Numbered from the stretch's first letter, positions 9,581 to 20,309 are shown. The stretch: DNA of 64,000 nucleotides from Primorskyibacter flagellatus (GCF_900176485.1 NZ_FWYD01000003.1:62001-126000), one strand, 5' to 3'. Notes: generated by a model not told the origin, from the letters alone. Numbers and translations are program-made.

Positions 9581-10339
9581 TTACTGCCGCATGAAGAAAA
9601 TGACGGTCATTATCAGGCCAACCATCACAATGCCTGCGCGCAACAGCGCCTTGTTGGTGATTCGTTGCGCGGCCCAGCCGCCAAAGAAACCACCCGCCGT
9701 GGTTGCCACCGCCATCACCAGCGCCTGTGGCCACCAGATCAGACCGGCCAGCGCAAGAACTCCCGCAGAAATTACCGAAATTACCGCCGACATCAGGTTC
9801 TTCAGCCCGTTCATTCCATCCAGATTGGTAAAGCCGATCAACCCCATCGTCGCGAGCAGGATGATCCCGAGACCCCCGTTGAAATAGCCGCCATAAGTGC
9901 TGACGACGCCGAAGGCAAAGATCGAAAGCGCCGGACCCGCCGCGCCAATCCCTGCCTTTTGCAGGCGTTTGACCAACCATGGGCCGACTGCGAACAGGAC
10001 CGTCGCGACCAGCAGCAGCCACGGTACAAGGCCCGAGAACAGCTCTGCCGGGGTGATCATAAGCAGGACGGCACCCACGAGTCCGCCGGCCAGTGCGATC
10101 AACATGATAGTACGGATCTTCAGAACGCCTTCTTTAGCAATGTTGCTACGATAGGCATAAGCGCTGGCGATGTAACCGGGCAGGGCAGCCACGGTTGCCG
10201 TCGCATTGGCTGCGATCGGCGGAACCCCCGTAAAAACCAGCGCAGGGAAGGTAATGAACGTACCACCGCCGGCAACGGCGTTCAGCACGCCAGCGGCAAA
10301 TCCGCTGACGACCAGCAGAATGATTGTTTCGAATGTCAT
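9581..10339 (-). CDS. TSUP-family (TauE/SafE) membrane permease
   Basis: Integral membrane protein of about 252 residues in the sulfite/organosulfonate exporter (TauE/SafE, TSUP) family. Typical features are the opening helix with GFAAGVLNAVAGGGTFITFP, repeated near the middle as STYGGYFNGGLGIILLA, and about eight hydrophobic segments. The paired glycine-rich repeats mark the two halves of the family fold. The open frame starts at 10363, but the ATG at 10339 (MTFETIIL) places the first helix right at the N-terminus and is preferred. The substrate cannot be told from sequence; sulfite, sulfoacetate or other small anions are possible. Convergent with lpd, divergent from radC. Confidence 0.85.
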   Translation of the reverse strand: MTFETIILLVVSGFAAGVLNAVAGGGTFITFPALVFTGVPPIAANATATVAALPGYIASAYAYRSNIAKEGVLKIRTIMLIALAGGLVGAVLLMITPAELFSGLVPWLLLVATVLFAVGPWLVKRLQKAGIGAAGPALSIFAFGVVSTYGGYFNGGLGIILLATMGLIGFTNLDGMNGLKNLMSAVISVISAGVLALAGLIWWPQALVMAVATTAGGFFGGWAAQRITNKALLRAGIVMVGLIMTVIFFMRQ

Positions 10340-10516
10340 GAGTCCGTCCCGTGTTCGCGTCAACCCGGTCTAGACTGACCGGAGGTGCAAGGGCAAGTGC
10401 AGCGCGAAATCACCAGTTTTCAACCTCGTGGCGGCGCGCTGTGACGGCATCAGACCGTGCTGCCCGCCTGTCGGTGGTTAACGGTTTGCTTACCGTCTTT
10501 CCGGCATGGTCCATCT

Positions 10517-11281
10517 ATGACACATCGCCAGAACTTCTCTGAACCGCCGCTTCCGATCTTCTTTTCGGATGAGACCGAACCGGTTGCCATCCGCTCCGGA
10601 GGCAAGGTGCCATCCTATCTGACTGACCATCGCAAGCGGCTGCGCGACAGGTTCATGGCAGGCGGTGCGGATGCGATGCCGGATTACGAACTGTTGGAAC
10701 TGGTGTTGTTTCGCGCCATTCCACGACAGGATGTCAAACCTCTTGCGCGGCAGTTGATCGACGGTTTCGGCGATTTCAACCGGGTTGTTTCGGCACCCGC
10801 CGCGCGGCTGGAGGAGGTGAAAGGCGTAGGCCCCGCCGTAGTGCAGGAATTGAAGATCGTCGAGGCCGCAGCGCATCGCTTGTCACGGGCGCGTGTGATC
10901 CAGCGCCATGTCGTGTCAAGTTGGGATGCGCTTCTGGACTATTGCCACACAACGATGGCGCATCGCGAGACAGAACAGTTTCGGGTGCTTTTTCTGGATC
11001 GCAAGAACGTGCTGGTGGCGGACGAGGCGCAGGCGCAGGGCACAGTCGATCATGTGCCGGTCTACCCGCGCGAGGTGGTCAAGCGCGCACTAGAATTGAA
11101 TGCCAGCGCGTTAATTCTTGTCCACAACCACCCGTCCGGGGATCCGACGCCGTCGCAATCGGATATCGACATGACAAGACAGATTCAGGCTGCCGCCGAT
11201 GCATTGGGGCTGACGCTGCATGACCACTTGATCGTCGGAAAGTCACAAGAACTCAGCTTCCGGGCGGAGGGTCTGTTGTAG
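10517..11281 (+). CDS. radC: RadC/JAB-domain protein (DUF2466)
   Basis: RadC-like protein of 254 residues. The N-terminal part (about 35-125) is a helix-hairpin-helix-like UPF0758 region (LLELVLFRAIPRQD, LEEVKGVGPAVVQELK). The C-terminal part is a JAB1/MPN metalloprotease-like domain whose zinc motif HNHPSGDPTPSQSD is at about residues 203-216. The name comes from an old, later retracted, radiation phenotype, and the true role is unsettled. The open frame begins at 10457, but the extra 20 residues look non-coding; the ATG at 10517 gives a normal-length protein. Convergent with secA with 25 bases between the stops. Confidence 0.88.
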   Translation: MTHRQNFSEPPLPIFFSDETEPVAIRSGGKVPSYLTDHRKRLRDRFMAGGADAMPDYELLELVLFRAIPRQDVKPLARQLIDGFGDFNRVVSAPAARLEEVKGVGPAVVQELKIVEAAAHRLSRARVIQRHVVSSWDALLDYCHTTMAHRETEQFRVLFLDRKNVLVADEAQAQGTVDHVPVYPREVVKRALELNASALILVHNHPSGDPTPSQSDIDMTRQIQAAADALGLTLHDHLIVGKSQELSFRAEGLL

Positions 11282-11306
11282 CTAAACCCGCCGCACCGCA
11301 AGCCTT

Positions 11307-14036
11307 TCAGGTCAGTTTTCCGTGGCAATGCTTGAACTTGCTTCCCGACCCGCAGGGGCAGGGATCGTTGCGGCCCGGATTTCCCCATGTTTCGGGGTTG
11401 GCCTCGTCGAACCCTGATATAGCGGCTGTGCCATCCTGCGCGTCAGGCGCGCTGTCAGGCTGCGGTGCGGATGCAGCGGCGGCAGCTTCGGCCTGACGCT
11501 GGATCATTGCCTGTTGCGCGGCGATCTGCTGGGCCATCGCCTTCTGCTCTTCCTCGGACATCGGGCGGACCTGGCCCAGCTTTTGCGTCACTTCGGCGCG
11601 CAGGCTATCAAGCATCGATTCGAAAAGCTGGAAGGCCTCGGTCTTGTATTCATTCAACGGGTCACGTTGCGCATAGCCGCGGAACCCCACGACCGAACGC
11701 AGATGTTCCAGCGTCAGAAGATGCTCGCGCCACTTGCCGTCGATGGTTTGCAACAGGATCTGCTTCTCGATCTGGCGCATCGTGTCTTCGCCAAAGGCCT
11801 CGGTCTTTTCGGCCATGCTCTTTTCAGCAGCTTCTTCCAGTCGCTCGCGGATCACCTCGTCGTCCACGCCTTCCTCTTCGCCCCAACCAATCACCGGCAC
11901 ATCGAGGTTAAGCTCTGCAATCACGGCGGCATAAAGCCCCTGCATGTCCCACTGATCGGCATAGGTCTTGGGCGGAATATATTGGGTCACGAGGTCGTCG
12001 ATCACCTGTTCGCGCATGTCCTGCGTGATCTCCGACAGGTCTTCGGTTTCCATGATCTCGCGGCGCTGGCTGAAGATCACCTTGCGCTGGTCGTTCATCA
12101 CATCGTCGAATTTCAGCAACTGTTTGCGAATATCAAAGTTGCGGCCTTCGACCTTGGCCTGTGCGCGTTCCAGCGATTTGTTCACCCAAGGATGCACGAT
12201 CGCCTCGCCTTCTTTCATGCCAAGGGTGGACAGCACTTTTTCCAACCGTTCGGACCCGAAGATCCGCATCAGATCGTCCTCAAGCGACAGGAAGAACGAG
12301 GATCGTCCGGGATCGCCCTGACGGCCAGACCGACCGCGCAGCTGGTTGTCAATGCGGCGGCTTTCGTGGCGTTCGGTTGCCAGAACGAAAAGCCCGCCGG
12401 CCTCCTTGACCGCAGGTTCATCGGCGGCGTGATCGGCCTCGATGCGGGCGCGTACCTCGTCGGGATTGGCGTCGGGATCAGCGGCGATGGCTTCCATCAC
12501 CTTGAAATCGAGGTTTCCACCCAGCTTGATGTCGGTCCCGCGGCCCGCCATGTTCGTGGCGATGGTCACCGCGCCCAGCTTGCCTGCATCGGCGACGATC
12601 TGCGCCTCCTGCTCGTGCTGGCGTGCGTTCAACACGTTGTGCGTCAGGCCCGCCGTGGTCAGCAGTTGCGACAGCATCTCGGATTTTTCGATCGAGGTCG
12701 TGCCAACAAGCACCGGCTGGCCCTTTTCATGCGCCAGCTTGATCTCTTCGACGATGGCGTCGTATTTCTCGCGCGCGGTGCGGAAAACCTTGTCGTCTTC
12801 GTCAATCCGCGCAATCGGCTGGTTGGTTGGAACCTCGACCACGCCCAGCCCGTAGATTTCGGCAAATTCCTCGGCTTCGGTGGTCGCCGTCCCGGTCATG
12901 CCCGCAAGTTTGTTGTAAAGGCGGAAGTAGTTCTGGAAGGTCACGCTGGCCAAGGTCACGTTCTCGGGCTGGATCTTGCAACCTTCCTTGGCCTCGATTG
13001 CCTGATGCAGGCCTTCTGACAGGCGGCGTCCGGACATCATACGCCCGGTGAACTCGTCGATCAGCACAACATCGCCGTCGCGAACGATATAATCCTTGTC
13101 CTTCTGGAACAGTTTATGCGCGCGCAGACCCTGGTTGACGTGATGCACGATGGTCGTGCTTTCCGGATCATACAGCGATTGCCCCTCGGGCAGGATACCG
13201 CGGGCCAGCAAATGCTTTTCGAGAAATTCGTTGCCCTCATCGGTGAAGGTCACGTTGCGGGTTTTCTCATCAATGGTGAAATGTTCGTCGGTCAGATCGG
13301 GAATCAGCCGGTCGATGCTGACGTAAAGCTCGGACCGGTCCTGTGCCGGACCCGAGATGATCAGCGGGGTGCGCGCCTCGTCGATCAGGATGCTGTCAAC
13401 CTCGTCCACAATCGCGAAATTGTGTTCCTGCTGGTTCATCTGGCTCAGCTCTGACTTCATGTTGTCGCGCAGATAGTCGAAGCCAAGCTCATTATTGGTG
13501 GCGTAGGTGATGTCGCAGGCATAGGCCGCGCGCTTTTCGTCCTCGGGCTGCTGGGGATAGACAACACCCGTGGTCATGCCGACGGCCGCATAGACCTTGC
13601 TCATCCAGTCGGCATCGCGCCGTGCGAGATAGTCGTTCACGGTGACGATATGCACGCCCTTGCCCGACAGCGCGTTCAGATAGGCCGGGAAGGTCGCAAC
13701 CAACGTCTTGCCCTCGCCGGTTTTCATTTCCGCGATATTGCCTTGATGCAGGAAAATACCGCCCATCAACTGAACGTCAAAGGCCCGCAGGCCCAAGGCA
13801 CGCCTGGCACCTTCGCGGCAGTTGGCAAAGGCTTCCGGCAGCAGATCGTCCAGCTTGGCACCGTCCGCCAGCCGTTTACGCAGCTCTGCGGTTTTCTCGA
13901 TCAGGCCCTCGTCGGACAGTTTTTCGAAATCCGGCTCCAGCGCAGTGATCTTTTCGACAAGCGGGCGTGTCGCCTTGATCTGGCGGTCATTCGGCGTTCC
14001 GAACACCTTCCGCGCGAGTTTTCCGAATCCGAGCAT
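11307..14036 (-). CDS. secA: Preprotein translocase ATPase SecA
   Basis: The ATPase motor of the general secretion pathway, 909 residues, acting at the cytoplasmic face of SecYEG. Visible motifs are the Walker A loop ([20 protein letters not shown]), the DEAD-like Walker B ([19 protein letters not shown]), GTDIKLGG and the [10 protein letters not shown] helicase motif. The C-terminal zinc finger is [13 protein letters not shown], which binds SecB and phospholipid. The open frame extends upstream to 14192; the ATG at 14036 ([13 protein letters not shown]) is the standard SecA N-terminus and leaves a 177-base shared promoter region with the divergent foldase gene. Confidence 0.96.
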   Translation of the reverse strand: MLGFGKLARKVFGTPNDRQIKATRPLVEKITALEPDFEKLSDEGLIEKTAELRKRLADGAKLDDLLPEAFANCREGARRALGLRAFDVQLMGGIFLHQGNIAEMKTGEGKTLVATFPAYLNALSGKGVHIVTVNDYLARRDADWMSKVYAAVGMTTGVVYPQQPEDEKRAAYACDITYATNNELGFDYLRDNMKSELSQMNQQEHNFAIVDEVDSILIDEARTPLIISGPAQDRSELYVSIDRLIPDLTDEHFTIDEKTRNVTFTDEGNEFLEKHLLARGILPEGQSLYDPESTTIVHHVNQGLRAHKLFQKDKDYIVRDGDVVLIDEFTGRMMSGRRLSEGLHQAIEAKEGCKIQPENVTLASVTFQNYFRLYNKLAGMTGTATTEAEEFAEIYGLGVVEVPTNQPIARIDEDDKVFRTAREKYDAIVEEIKLAHEKGQPVLVGTTSIEKSEMLSQLLTTAGLTHNVLNARQHEQEAQIVADAGKLGAVTIATNMAGRGTDIKLGGNLDFKVMEAIAADPDANPDEVRARIEADHAADEPAVKEAGGLFVLATERHESRRIDNQLRGRSGRQGDPGRSSFFLSLEDDLMRIFGSERLEKVLSTLGMKEGEAIVHPWVNKSLERAQAKVEGRNFDIRKQLLKFDDVMNDQRKVIFSQRREIMETEDLSEITQDMREQVIDDLVTQYIPPKTYADQWDMQGLYAAVIAELNLDVPVIGWGEEEGVDDEVIRERLEEAAEKSMAEKTEAFGEDTMRQIEKQILLQTIDGKWREHLLTLEHLRSVVGFRGYAQRDPLNEYKTEAFQLFESMLDSLRAEVTQKLGQVRPMSEEEQKAMAQQIAAQQAMIQRQAEAAAAASAPQPDSAPDAQDGTAAISGFDEANPETWGNPGRNDPCPCGSGSKFKHCHGKLT

Positions 14037-14213
14037 GGTCTCTCCGTCGCTTTCTGACGCCATCGTGTGTGGCATCCTGCTTGCCCGCCTCGCACACACC
14101 CCATATGAGTCGGGTGAATGACCGGTCTGGCAATAGCCCCTCGGCGATGTAAGGGTCGGTCGGAAAAGTGTCAACGCCGCCCAAGGGCGCATACGCCCAG
14201 GAAGGACGAATCA

Positions 14214-15065
14214 ATGCCAAAACACCTCACCAAATTGTCGACTATTGCGCTGATCTGCATGATGGGGATGCCTTTGCAGGCCCAGGACACCCCCAGCGCC
14301 GATACGGTCGTCGCCACGGTGAATGGCACCGAGATCACGCTTGGCCACATGATCATGGTCCGTGCCACGCTGCCCGAACAGTATCAGCAGATGCCTGCGG
14401 ATGCACTGTTCGACGGCATTCTCGAACAATTGGTGCAGCAGGAAACGCTTGCCCAATCAGATGACGCCACGGAAACCCGACGCGTGAAAATTGCGCTTGA
14501 TAATGAACGCCGTACCCTTCTGGCCAGCGAAGTGATCGAGATGGCCGCTACGGATGCGGTGACAGATGAGGCGTTGCAATCCGCATATGACGCTAAATAT
14601 GTCGGTGCCGAAATGGGCGACGAGTTCAACGCGGCGCATATTCTGGTCGAAACCGAAGAAGAAGCCGCAGCCCTTGTGGAAGAGCTGAATGGCGGTGCCG
14701 ATTTTGCAGAGCTTGCCCGCGAAAACTCCACCGGACCTTCAGGCCCGAATGGTGGCGAGCTTGGCTGGTTCAGCGCAGGGATGATGGTTGAACCCTTCCA
14801 GGCCGCTGTTGAGGGTATGGAAAACGGGACAATCTCCGATCCGGTTCAAACCCAATTCGGCTGGCATGTCATCAAGCTGATCGAGACCCGCACAAAAAGC
14901 GCACCTGAACTGGATGCCGTGCGCGAAGAGCTGTCGGGCACGATCCAGCGCGCTGCTGTCGAGGCAAAGATTGCTGAACTGGTCGACGCGGCAGAGATCA
15001 CCCGCACCGACAAGGCAGAACTCGACACAGAGGCGCTGAACGACCTCTCCCTGCTAGAGGACTGA
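14214..15065 (+). CDS. Parvulin-type peptidyl-prolyl isomerase, exported
   Basis: Periplasmic foldase of 283 residues. A signal peptide occupies roughly residues 1-22 (hydrophobic stretch then PLQAQ-DT). A SurA/PrsA-like N-terminal segment follows, and then one parvulin (rotamase) domain at about 135-230 with AAHILVETEEEA, GPSGPNGGELGWF and TQFGWHVIKL. Such proteins help outer-membrane or secreted proteins fold after SecA-driven export, which fits its divergent position next to secA. A GGAAGGA ribosome site precedes the ATG at 14214; in-frame codons back to 14118 are not needed. argJ begins 3 bases after the stop. Confidence 0.88.
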   Translation: MPKHLTKLSTIALICMMGMPLQAQDTPSADTVVATVNGTEITLGHMIMVRATLPEQYQQMPADALFDGILEQLVQQETLAQSDDATETRRVKIALDNERRTLLASEVIEMAATDAVTDEALQSAYDAKYVGAEMGDEFNAAHILVETEEEAAALVEELNGGADFAELARENSTGPSGPNGGELGWFSAGMMVEPFQAAVEGMENGTISDPVQTQFGWHVIKLIETRTKSAPELDAVREELSGTIQRAAVEAKIAELVDAAEITRTDKAELDTEALNDLSLLED

Positions 15066-15068
15066 TCC

Positions 15069-16298
15069 ATGGCGAAGACGCTCGCGGTTTCCCCGCTCGC
15101 ACCGGCGGCATTTCCTCAACTTCCGGTGATCGGCGGCGTGGAATTCGCCGTCGCAGAGGCCGGCGTTCGTTACGCTGGCCGGACGGATGTGATGCTGGCG
15201 CGGCTTGTGCCGGGCAGTACGGTCGCGGGCGTCTTCACCCGGTCAGCCACCCGTTCGGCCCCGGTCCTGGATTGTCAGGACAAGCTGGGCGGGGATCAGT
15301 CGCCCGGCGCGGCGATCATCGTGAACTCTGGCAATTCCAACGCCTTCACCGGTCGCAACGGCGTCGAGGCAACGCAAGCCGTGACCTCTGCGGTGGCCGA
15401 TGTGCTGGACTTGCCGGATGCCCGCGTGTTCAGTTCATCCACCGGGGTGATCGGCGAACCGTTGCGCCACGACCGTATCACCGCCAAACTTGATGAGCTG
15501 ACGGCCTCCCTGTCCCCGGATGGCATCGCAGACGCGGCGCGCGCCATCATGACCACGGACACGTTCCCCAAAGGCAGCGCCGCTTCGGTTGATTTGCCGG
15601 GCGGGCGCGTACAGATCGCGGGCATCGCCAAAGGCTCCGGCATGATCGCGCCGGATATGGCGACGATGCTGGTCTATATCTTCACCGATGCACAGATCGG
15701 TTTCGACGCCCTGCAACAGATGGTATCCGAGATCAGCGATGCCACGTTCAACTGCATCACCGTCGACAGCGACACGTCGACCTCCGACACGCTGCTGATG
15801 GCCGCGACCGGCGCATCGGGCGTGCAGGTAGAGCCCGGCGATGACGCATTCCGCGCCGCGCTGCACAAGGTCATGCTGGACCTTGCGCATCAGGTTGTGC
15901 GCGACGGCGAGGGTGCCACGAAATTCGTCGAGATCAACGTGACAGGGGCCGAATCGGATGCCGATGCGCGCACCCATGCATTGGCAATCGCCAATTCGCC
16001 GCTGGTGAAAACCGCCATTGCCGGCGAAGATCCCAACTGGGGCCGCATCGTCATGGCCATCGGAAAATCCGGTGCCGCGGCCGATCGCGACCTGCTGACC
16101 ATTCGATTCGGCGATGTTCTGGTGGCGGAAAACGGTTGGGTTTCGCCCGATTACCGCGAAGACCAAGGCGCGGCGATTATGAAACAGTCCGAAATCTCGA
16201 TCAATGTCGGACTGGGACTCGGCCAAGGCGCGGCGACGGTCTGGACCTGCGATCTGACCCACGGCTATATCTCGATCAACGCGGATTATCGCTCTTAA
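15069..16298 (+). CDS. argJ: Bifunctional glutamate N-acetyltransferase / N-acetylglutamate synthase ArgJ
   Basis: ArgJ moves the acetyl group from N-acetylornithine to glutamate in the cyclic arginine pathway, and many members also use acetyl-CoA. It is 409 residues. The self-cleavage motif MIAPDMATMLV is present, with Thr199 as the expected new N-terminal nucleophile of the beta chain. SSTGVIGE and GEDPNWGRI are further conserved blocks. It starts 3 bases after the foldase stop, so the two are probably cotranscribed. A palindromic intergenic repeat begins one base after its stop codon. Confidence 0.94.
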   Translation: MAKTLAVSPLAPAAFPQLPVIGGVEFAVAEAGVRYAGRTDVMLARLVPGSTVAGVFTRSATRSAPVLDCQDKLGGDQSPGAAIIVNSGNSNAFTGRNGVEATQAVTSAVADVLDLPDARVFSSSTGVIGEPLRHDRITAKLDELTASLSPDGIADAARAIMTTDTFPKGSAASVDLPGGRVQIAGIAKGSGMIAPDMATMLVYIFTDAQIGFDALQQMVSEISDATFNCITVDSDTSTSDTLLMAATGASGVQVEPGDDAFRAALHKVMLDLAHQVVRDGEGATKFVEINVTGAESDADARTHALAIANSPLVKTAIAGEDPNWGRIVMAIGKSGAAADRDLLTIRFGDVLVAENGWVSPDYREDQGAAIMKQSEISINVGLGLGQGAATVWTCDLTHGYISINADYRS

Positions 16299-16299
16299 G

Positions 16300-16346
16300 C
16301 TTCTTCTTGGCGAAAATACTCCGGGGTTCCAGGGGCTGGCCCCTGG
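16300..16346 (+). repeat. Intergenic repeat with GGGGC hairpin, copy A
   Basis: A 27-base conserved head beginning CTTCTTCTTGG and ending ACTCCGGGG (16300-16326) is followed by a hairpin CCAGGGGC/GCCCCTGG (16329-16346). A second copy in reverse orientation lies at 51185-51234, with one mismatch in the 27-base head and a different but still perfectly paired stem. Confidence 0.75.
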
Positions 16347-16371
16347 CCCTGCCTTCACCACAAGGACGTCG

Positions 16372-16770
16372 ATGAAAACCATTCTTGTCTCCGCCGTCGC
16401 ATTGATTGACCCGGACGGGCGCGTTCTGCTGGCACAACGGCCCGAAGGCAAGCCGATGGCAGGTCTTTGGGAGTTTCCCGGCGGCAAGGTCGAACCCGGA
16501 GAGACCCCCGAAGCGGCATTGATTCGCGAGCTTCAGGAAGAGTTGGGCATCGACACTTGGGAAAGCTGCCTTGCGCCGCTGACCTTCGCCAGCCACAGCT
16601 ATGATGATTTTCACCTTCTCATGCCGCTGTTTGCTTGCCGAAAATGGCAGGGCATTGCGCGTGCGCAGGAGGGTCAGACCCTCAAATGGGTGCGGCCGAT
16701 AGAGATGCGCGACTATCCGATGCCTCCGGCAGATATCCCGTTGATCGCTATGCTGCGCGACTTTTTATAG
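16372..16770 (+). CDS. mutT: 8-oxo-dGTP diphosphatase MutT
   Basis: Nudix hydrolase of 132 residues that removes oxidised dGTP from the nucleotide pool. The Nudix box is complete at residues 37-60 (GGKVEPGE...RELQEELGI, GX5EX7REUXEEXGU). The entry sequence VALIDPDGRVLLAQRPEGKPMAGLWEFPGG and the short length are typical of MutT itself, not of a generic Nudix enzyme. It follows argJ after 73 bases that hold repeat copy A. No terminator was recognised behind it. Confidence 0.9.
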   Translation: MKTILVSAVALIDPDGRVLLAQRPEGKPMAGLWEFPGGKVEPGETPEAALIRELQEELGIDTWESCLAPLTFASHSYDDFHLLMPLFACRKWQGIARAQEGQTLKWVRPIEMRDYPMPPADIPLIAMLRDFL

Positions 16771-16914
16771 GCGATTATCTGCCGTTCGGTCAGCTTGCTC
16801 CCGAAAATCTGGACAGGGCTGTTCAAATACCTTCAAATCGCTAAAACTTGTTTCTAGTTCATTAACCATTGCTTCGTACTTTCTATATGTCGTTGAAATC
16901 GGGAAGGAACTGAC

Positions 16915-17037
16915 ATGTTAAGAACGATTGTCGTTGGAAGCTGCGTCTCGGTACAGGGCACAGTCGAAAACACATTGCCTGACGGACGCATCGCTGTGCG
17001 GGTCGGCGATCAGGTATTCACAGGAATTCCTGTCTAA
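16915..17037 (+). CDS. 40-residue conserved-looking small protein
   Basis: A short gene of 40 codons with a good ribosome site (GGGAAGGA, 8 bases before the ATG). The product begins MLRTIVVGSCVSVQG and ends VRVGDQVFTGIPV. It is not membrane-like and looks like a small beta-strand-rich peptide. Codon choice resembles genuine genes, and an AT-rich promoter-like stretch (about 16840-16900, including TTTCTATAT) lies in front. A strong bidirectional terminator 67 bases after the stop closes it against infB. I have an unverified impression that similar short proteins occur next to infB or mutT in other Rhodobacteraceae. Function unknown. Confidence 0.6.
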   Translation: MLRTIVVGSCVSVQGTVENTLPDGRIAVRVGDQVFTGIPV

Positions 17038-17103
17038 TACGCAGCCCGATTGGCAGCCCGATTGTCGGCACCACTCGGCTGACAGATGACATGGCTTATA
17101 CAA

Positions 17104-17131
17104 AAAAGGGGAGGCATCTGCCTCCCCTTTT
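17104..17131. terminator. Bidirectional intrinsic terminator between the small gene and infB
   Basis: AAAAGGGGAGGC, loop ATCT, GCCTCCCCTTTT: a perfect 12-base-pair stem with A- and T-runs on both sides. It sits between convergent genes and should stop transcription in both directions. Confidence 0.93.
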
Positions 17132-17154
17132 CCAATTTCTTATCCGGTCCGAAG

Positions 17155-19641
17155 TCAGTCGAGCTTGCGCTCAACCTCTTCGCGCTCGAAAATCTCGATG
17201 ACATCGTCAGGACGAATATCGTCGTAGTTTTCGAAGGCCATACCGCATTCCTGACCGGAAATCACTTCGGCGACTTCGTCCTTGAAGCGCTTGAGCGTCT
17301 TCAGCGTGCCTTCGTGGATCACCACGTCGTCGCGCAGCAGGCGCACACCGGCAGAGCGGCGGGCGATGCCTTCGGTGACCAGACAGCCTGCAACTTTGCC
17401 GACGCCGGTAACCTTGAAGACTTCCTTGATCTTGGCGTAGCCGATAAAGCGTTCGCGGATCTCGTTGGACAGCAGACCAGAGGCCGCCGCTTTCACGTCA
17501 TCCACAAGATCGTAGATCACCGAATAGTAGCGGATCTCCACGCCTTTCTGGTTGGCGGTGTTGCGGGCGGTGGCATTGGCACGCACGTTGAAGCCCATGA
17601 TCGGGGCCCCGGATGCTTCGGCCAGCCCGACATCGGTTTCTGTGATCGCGCCGACACCGTAGTGCAGCACGCGCACGCGCACCTCGTCATTGCCGATTTT
17701 TTCCATCGCCTGGAAAATCGCTTCAGCAGAGCCTTGCACGTCAGCCTTGAGCAGAATCGGTAGCTCGCTGACATTCTCGTCGTCCTTGGCCTTCGCCATC
17801 AGTTGTTCCAGCGTCGTCGCGGCCCCGGCTGCGGCGCGCTTTTCCTTCGCGGCACTTGCACGATACTCGGCGATTTCGCGGGCCTGCGCCTCGGTCGAGG
17901 TGACGTTCAGCACGTCGCCTGCCTCGGGTGTGCCGTTGAGGCCAAGAACCTCGACCGGAACCGAAGGGCCGGCTTCGGAAACGCGTTCGCCCTTGTCGTT
18001 GATCAGCGCGCGAACCTTGCCGTATTGCTCGCCCACGACGAAGATATCGCCTTGGCGCAATGTGCCGTTCTGAATGAGGACGGTGGCAACCGGGCCGCGA
18101 CCCACATCCAGCTGGGCCTCGATCACGGCACCTTGGGCAGCGCGATCGGGGTTGGCCTTGATGTCGAGGATCTCGGACTGAAGCGCGATGGCCTCCAGCA
18201 ATTCGTCCAGACCCTTGCCCGTCTTGGCCGAAACCTCGACGTCCTGCACGTCACCGGACATCTTCTCGACGACGACCTCATGCTGAAGCAGGTCCGTCCG
18301 GACCTTGTTCGGATCTGCGGCAGGCTTGTCGATCTTGTTGATCGCAACGATCATCGGCACGTTTGCCGCCTTGGCATGGTTGATGGCCTCGATTGTCTGC
18401 GGCATCACCGCATCATCGGCAGCCACAACCAGCACCACAATATCCGTGACCTGCGCACCACGCGACCGCATGGATGTAAAGGCGGCGTGGCCCGGCGTGT
18501 CGAGGAAGCTGAGCACAGTGCCGCTATCCGTCGTCACCTGGTAGGCACCGATATGCTGCGTAATGCCGCCAGCCTCGCCCGCGACAACCTTGGCGTCACG
18601 GATTGCGTCCAGCAGAGAGGTCTTGCCGTGGTCGACATGGCCCATGATCGTGATGACCGGGGGACGCGGTTTGAGATCCTCGGGCTTGTCGTCGACCTGT
18701 TCGATGACCTGCTCGACATCGGAATCGGACACGCGGGTTACCTTGTGGCCGAATTCTTCGATGATCAGTTCCGCGGTATCGGCATCAATGCTTTGATTCT
18801 GGGTCGCCATGATGCCGTTCTGCATCAGCGCCTTGACCACATCAGCCGTCCGTTCGGCCATGCGGTTGGCCAATTCGCCGACCGAGATTGCCTCGGGCAG
18901 ATTGACATTGCGCACGATCTTTTCGCGCACGACCGGACCGCCCATTGCCTTCTGGCGGGCACGTTCCTGCTTGCGCTTCATCGCGGCCATGGATTTTTGC
19001 CGACCGCCTTCGCCAGACAGGGCCTGGTTCAGCGTCAGCTTGCCAGAACGGCGGCCATCATCGCGGTTCTTGTTGCGGTTGGAACGGTCGTCGTCTTCAC
19101 GACCTTTCTTGCGGGCAGGCGAGGGGGCTGCCGGGCCACCTGTGGGCCGCGGTGTGCGTGCGCCAGCGTCGGCCTTCGGCGCGGCGGGTTCCTCGGCGGC
19201 CTTGGAAGCGGCTGCGGCGGCGTCGCGGGCGCGACGCTCTTCGTCCTCCGCCTTCTGGCGGGCCTTTTCCTCGGCTTCGCGCTGTTCGCGCTCTTTCTGT
19301 TCTTTTTCGGCGCGCATGCGCTCGCGCTCTTCGGCGCGGGCCTTCTCATCAGCCTCGCGCTTCGCGGCCTCTTCGACCTCGCGCGCCCGTGCGGCCTGAA
19401 CGGCTTTCAGGCGGCGATCCATTTCCGCATCGGAAATCCCGGCGGGGCGTGGGCCCTTGTTGCCTGACGTGGCACCGCCGCCCGCGGGCTTGGACGCACC
19501 GGGCTTGGGGACCACAACGCGCTTGCGCTTGGTCTCAACCACGACGTTTTTGGTCCGCCCATGGCTGAAGCTCTGCTTCACATTCCCGGACCGGGGACCA
19601 CCGCGCAAACCCAAAGTCTTTTTACCGTCGCTATCGCTCAT
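17155..19641 (-). CDS. infB: Translation initiation factor IF-2
   Basis: GTPase that places initiator tRNA on the 30S subunit and promotes subunit joining; 828 residues. The N-terminus is an IF2_assoc-like segment, followed by a long low-complexity Ala/Glu/Lys/Arg region (about 60-200). The G domain begins near residue 333 with [12 protein letters not shown], then DTPGHAAF and NKIDKP. The C-terminal domains end in [14 protein letters not shown]. Last gene of the rimP-nusA-ylxR-infB operon, 9 bases after ylxR. Confidence 0.95.
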   Translation of the reverse strand: MSDSDGKKTLGLRGGPRSGNVKQSFSHGRTKNVVVETKRKRVVVPKPGASKPAGGGATSGNKGPRPAGISDAEMDRRLKAVQAARAREVEEAAKREADEKARAEERERMRAEKEQKEREQREAEEKARQKAEDEERRARDAAAAASKAAEEPAAPKADAGARTPRPTGGPAAPSPARKKGREDDDRSNRNKNRDDGRRSGKLTLNQALSGEGGRQKSMAAMKRKQERARQKAMGGPVVREKIVRNVNLPEAISVGELANRMAERTADVVKALMQNGIMATQNQSIDADTAELIIEEFGHKVTRVSDSDVEQVIEQVDDKPEDLKPRPPVITIMGHVDHGKTSLLDAIRDAKVVAGEAGGITQHIGAYQVTTDSGTVLSFLDTPGHAAFTSMRSRGAQVTDIVVLVVAADDAVMPQTIEAINHAKAANVPMIVAINKIDKPAADPNKVRTDLLQHEVVVEKMSGDVQDVEVSAKTGKGLDELLEAIALQSEILDIKANPDRAAQGAVIEAQLDVGRGPVATVLIQNGTLRQGDIFVVGEQYGKVRALINDKGERVSEAGPSVPVEVLGLNGTPEAGDVLNVTSTEAQAREIAEYRASAAKEKRAAAGAATTLEQLMAKAKDDENVSELPILLKADVQGSAEAIFQAMEKIGNDEVRVRVLHYGVGAITETDVGLAEASGAPIMGFNVRANATARNTANQKGVEIRYYSVIYDLVDDVKAAASGLLSNEIRERFIGYAKIKEVFKVTGVGKVAGCLVTEGIARRSAGVRLLRDDVVIHEGTLKTLKRFKDEVAEVISGQECGMAFENYDDIRPDDVIEIFEREEVERKLD

Positions 19642-19650
19642 GAAGTTCTC

Positions 19651-20286
19651 TTATCCTTTCCGACGGCCCCTGCCGCCGCGATCTGCATCGGATGCGCCGA
19701 TGCGCATGCCCTTCAGTCGTTGGGCTTCCTCTACAACACGTTTGGTGAGTCCACCAGCGCCAAGCGCGCCATGTATCACAGTTTGTCGCCCAAAGGCCAA
19801 GCCCAACTCTTCAGAGGTGAGCCAACCGATAAAATTGCCATAGTGCGGCGTGCTGAGCTTGGACTTTCCGCGCTCGGACCCGTCGCTGGCCTGAATAAGG
19901 ACTTCGGCCTCTTCTTTTGACAGCCAGTCCTTCACCTTTTCATACCCGGTGACAGCGTCTCCGGACTTTCGCGCGAGGCTGATCAGATCCACCACCCGAC
20001 GCGCCAGTAATTTTTCGACCAGTTCGGCCAACCCTTCGGGCACCTGCACCGGTTGCTTTGCGGCGCGGGAAAACAATTCCTTGGCCGCGGCCTTTTCGAT
20101 CGCCGCCTTGTCCGCGGACACATAGATCCCCCGACCGGGAAGGCGCCCCAGAATGTCGGGGACGACCTGATTGTCCGGCCCGATCACGAAACGTATCAGC
20201 CCCGACGCGGGCTGTGCTTCGCCCGTGACGATACATTTACGTTCCGGACCATCTTCATGGTCCTTTTGGCGTCCGCCGCGAGTCAT
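19651..20286 (-). CDS. YlxR (DUF448) RNA-binding protein fused to an L7Ae-like domain
   Basis: Protein of 211 residues between nusA and infB, the usual place of YlxR. The N-terminal DUF448 domain (about 10-85) shows ERKCIVTGE, VPDILGRLPGRGIYV and an Arg/Lys-rich surface. The C-terminal half (about 95-190) resembles the ribosomal L7Ae/YlxQ fold (RRVVDLISLARKSGDAVTGYEKV). In Bacillus these are two neighbouring genes, ylxR and ylxQ; fusion is common in alphaproteobacteria. A role in ribosome or RNase P RNA binding is suggested for relatives. It ends in a basic Gly/Arg tail. Confidence 0.88.
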   Translation of the reverse strand: MTRGGRQKDHEDGPERKCIVTGEAQPASGLIRFVIGPDNQVVPDILGRLPGRGIYVSADKAAIEKAAAKELFSRAAKQPVQVPEGLAELVEKLLARRVVDLISLARKSGDAVTGYEKVKDWLSKEEAEVLIQASDGSERGKSKLSTPHYGNFIGWLTSEELGLAFGRQTVIHGALGAGGLTKRVVEEAQRLKGMRIGASDADRGGRGRRKG

Positions 20287-20309
20287 GCCCGGCCCCAGTT
20301 CCCGGCGCC

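Noticed and set aside
9473-10378. A 301-codon plus-strand frame opposite the TSUP permease
   Set aside because: Low-complexity His/Gln/Arg composition typical of an antisense shadow; the permease on the other strand is well supported.
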